Shown here piece by piece: positions 61,672 to 64,000 of a DNA stretch of 64,000 bases (the first letter of the stretch is position 1; every line of letters begins with the position of its first letter). This stretch comes from Anarhynchus alexandrinus. Lineage: Eukaryota; Chordata; Aves; Charadriiformes; Charadriidae. The translations under genes were made by a program, and so were the position numbers. The stretch spans positions 62,001 through 126,000 of the forward strand of contig VUYV01000400.1 in the NCBI GenBank assembly GCA_008711295.1. Direction: 5' to 3'. The notes under the pieces were generated by a model that saw nothing but the letters and a program-made list of their open reading frames with translations, did no database searches and was not told the origin of the DNA.

Positions 61672-64000
61672 ATCTGAAGATTTATACAGATTAGCGTAGA
61701 TAGTTCATTGTAATATACGTCTGGATTCGTAAAACTTCAGCAGTCAAAAGGGAAAAAGCCACAAGGGGTCTAGGTATGGTTATGTATATGGGCTTAGAGT
61801 CAGCCCTTCTGACTTCAGAAACCTACTTGAGGCCCCGAAATTAGAAGCACGACTGCCTTTGCCTCCATATTTAGGCAAAGAAGAGTGATAGATGGATTGA
61901 GTTTCTCTTGAAAAGAGCCTGAAATCAAACTGCCTTCTGGGAAGTGCTTATTCCTCTCCCCTGACAGTATGGAGGGGGCCGTCTGCCACATGAGTTAGGT
62001 GGGCTGGTCCCTCACAGAGGTCAGCAGCTAGCAAATACCAGAGAAAACACTCAGTTAATGTTCATCTCCTTTGAATTACAGTATTTTCCCCAAGTAGACA
62101 GGTCAGCTTCCTCCAAAGAACTATTTTAGTCGTGCATTTTTCTAACAGGCAGCTCTTGTGATCCTGTTCAGACACAACCAGTGATTTTGTGCGTTAATAA
62201 CACTTCGGTACTAAGGTAACCTAAGAATATCAAATGTTGAGGATGTGTGGCGTTCCAGTCTTAATGTGCTTTTCCTGAGGAGCTCTGCAACGAGGCCAGT
62301 TGTTAAGCGTTGTTATGACACACTCCTGGGCTTTCACTTTGACTTCTTTTCACATCTTGTTGAGTCTTCCAGTGTCTGAAAAGGCCATTTCGATGTGCTG
62401 AGGTCATATGTTAAAAAGCTGAAAGCAGGGGCCCTCGCTAATGGTGCTCTGAAAGCAATTGTTTGGCAGAAGTTCATCGCATAAATCGCTCTATACTTTT
62501 TTAGGATCGTAAAAGGAAAAATTATACTTTGTCCTCTAAGGAGGCGATGCAAAGATGATGTCCAAGAGTCATTGTTCAGCCACCAAGAGCTGGAATGGGG
62601 ACTGGAATAAGTGGGTGGGGAGAGAAGAGGCCACTAGCATCAGCTGAGCAGCCAGAACATCCCTGGCAGGCAAGAGGAGGGGAGAAGGGAGTCAGGGAAG
62701 CTGTAAATAACAACCAGGACAAATGAGAATATTCCTAAATACAAGTACAGAGGCAGGCAAGTCCCTCACCTACAAAGCTGACATCAGACTTTGTTACATG
62801 GTCAAGTTATAACATTCATATTTAACACAGATTTTCATAACTTGCATTTAAAATCTGTGCTAATTCCTGTTTGGAAATGCATATTTTGGCTTAAGGACAG
62901 CTTATTTCAGTTTAAGTGGAACACAGTGCTCAGCAGTTTTAACCAAGCAAAGTAATGTTAATTAAAACCAACGAAGGAGACTTCCCACAGCCTGCTGTAC
63001 CACTTGAGGCGCTCTGCCTTAAAGACATACTAAAAGTAAACAGATGCAATTTTATTTTACCTTTCTGATCTGTCAGGAAAAGGTCTTCTTCAAATGCCCA
63101 GGTGTTTGCAACAACATTTAAGATTTGTTGCATTGGTGGATTGCAGTAAGGGGCAGCTGTGGTCAGTAAAAAAAAGGAATCACATGGATACACAAAGTTC
63201 CCGCTTCAAGCTTTTTTCTCCCCAAACTGAAAACAACAGCACCTGGAGAAACAGTCCACAGAAATTTCTTCCCGGTATGCGCAGAGCCAACTTGCCACGA
63301 GTTCTCCCAGGAGCAATACTCCTTGGGATTCAGTGAGGATGTGACAAGGTGATTTGCAACATCTGAATCAGACCATTACACTCATGCAACATGCGTTTGG
63401 CTCTGCTACCAGGACTCGTCCCACCAAAATGGGCTGGACTACTCAAGGGAGCAGATTCAGAGGTGGGACATAAAAGACTGGGATCTGAACCAGGCATTAC
63501 TATTTGATCATAATAATATTTAAAGTTCTTCATTACTCAAATATTCAAGAATCATATAAAATATAATTGCACGTGTGCCTAGTGACAGGCTATACAAATA
63601 CTGGCCAGCAAGGCTTGGGGAAAAGTAAAAAAGGTTAAATAAAAAAATAGCTTGTGCTTCAGATATGGTCGGAACACAAACGGAAACCATGAGGGAAGTT
63701 GTACCTTAATTTACAGGAAAAGCACAAACAGTTCAATTTGTTTGTTTTTACAGTCATCATAGGCAAAATAGAAATGTTAGCAGCAGTAAGAGAGAGCAAA
63801 CAGGATATCTGGGAAGCAGGGCCATTCCACTTGTGTTCTGGTTTGTTTCCAGTCTTCCATCTCTATTTCATCCGCTTGCGTTGCAGACTCAGGCTTGCAG
63901 AAAGGCTAGGAAAGCGAGACTCAGGTAGACTGGGGTTTTTAATATATGTGAGCTTGATCTTGTAAAGACATGCTTACCGTTGTCCACTCGAGTAGTGCCA
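61672..64000 (-). other. SH3RF3 upstream intron, part 8, to window edge
   Basis: No recognised exon or repeat. The last 45 bases hold a donor-like CG|GTAAGC on the minus strand (63977/63978) with only 22 bases of would-be exon before the window ends. Confidence 0.6.

Overview
This window is vertebrate nuclear DNA, almost certainly from a bird. The evidence is two CR1 LINE copies with the typical avian 3' tail of repeated ATTCTATG units, a low density of young repeats, and one coding exon clearly homologous to a vertebrate gene. There are no bacterial operons, no CRISPR array, no recognisable tRNA or rRNA gene and no complete protein-coding gene.

The one secure coding feature is a 276-nt, phase-0 exon on the minus strand at 3520-3795. 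Its 92 codons encode the whole first SH3 domain and the start of the second SH3 domain of an SH3RF (POSH) family E3 ubiquitin ligase. The residues fit SH3RF3 better than SH3RF1 or SH3RF2. Transcription runs right to left, so 1-3519 is the start of the next intron and 3796-64000 appears to be one upstream intron of at least 60 kb. The RING-encoding first exon and the rest of SH3 domain 2 lie outside the window, or at most at its right edge.

The intron holds two young CR1 fragments: 22794-23258 on the minus strand, with an intact ORF2 C-terminus and flanking ATGTT direct repeats, and 61569-61671 on the plus strand. An old, frameshifted CR1-like LINE fossil lies antisense at about 58930-59640 and keeps an endonuclease SDH motif. 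There are three relics that look like tRNA-derived SINEs, a near-palindrome at 53798-53936, G-rich tracts, microsatellites and minisatellites, and a 140-bp direct duplication split by a single N at 42712 that is probably an assembly artefact.

I did not find a new biological system. The most testable leads are two CpG-rich, phase-compatible exon candidates in the big intron. One, at 29081-29125, has a strong-Kozak ATG and could be an alternative first exon giving a RING-less SH3RF3. The other, at 5407-5526, is an open 40-codon cassette. Both are hypotheses from sequence alone. No RNA evidence, alignment or database search was available.
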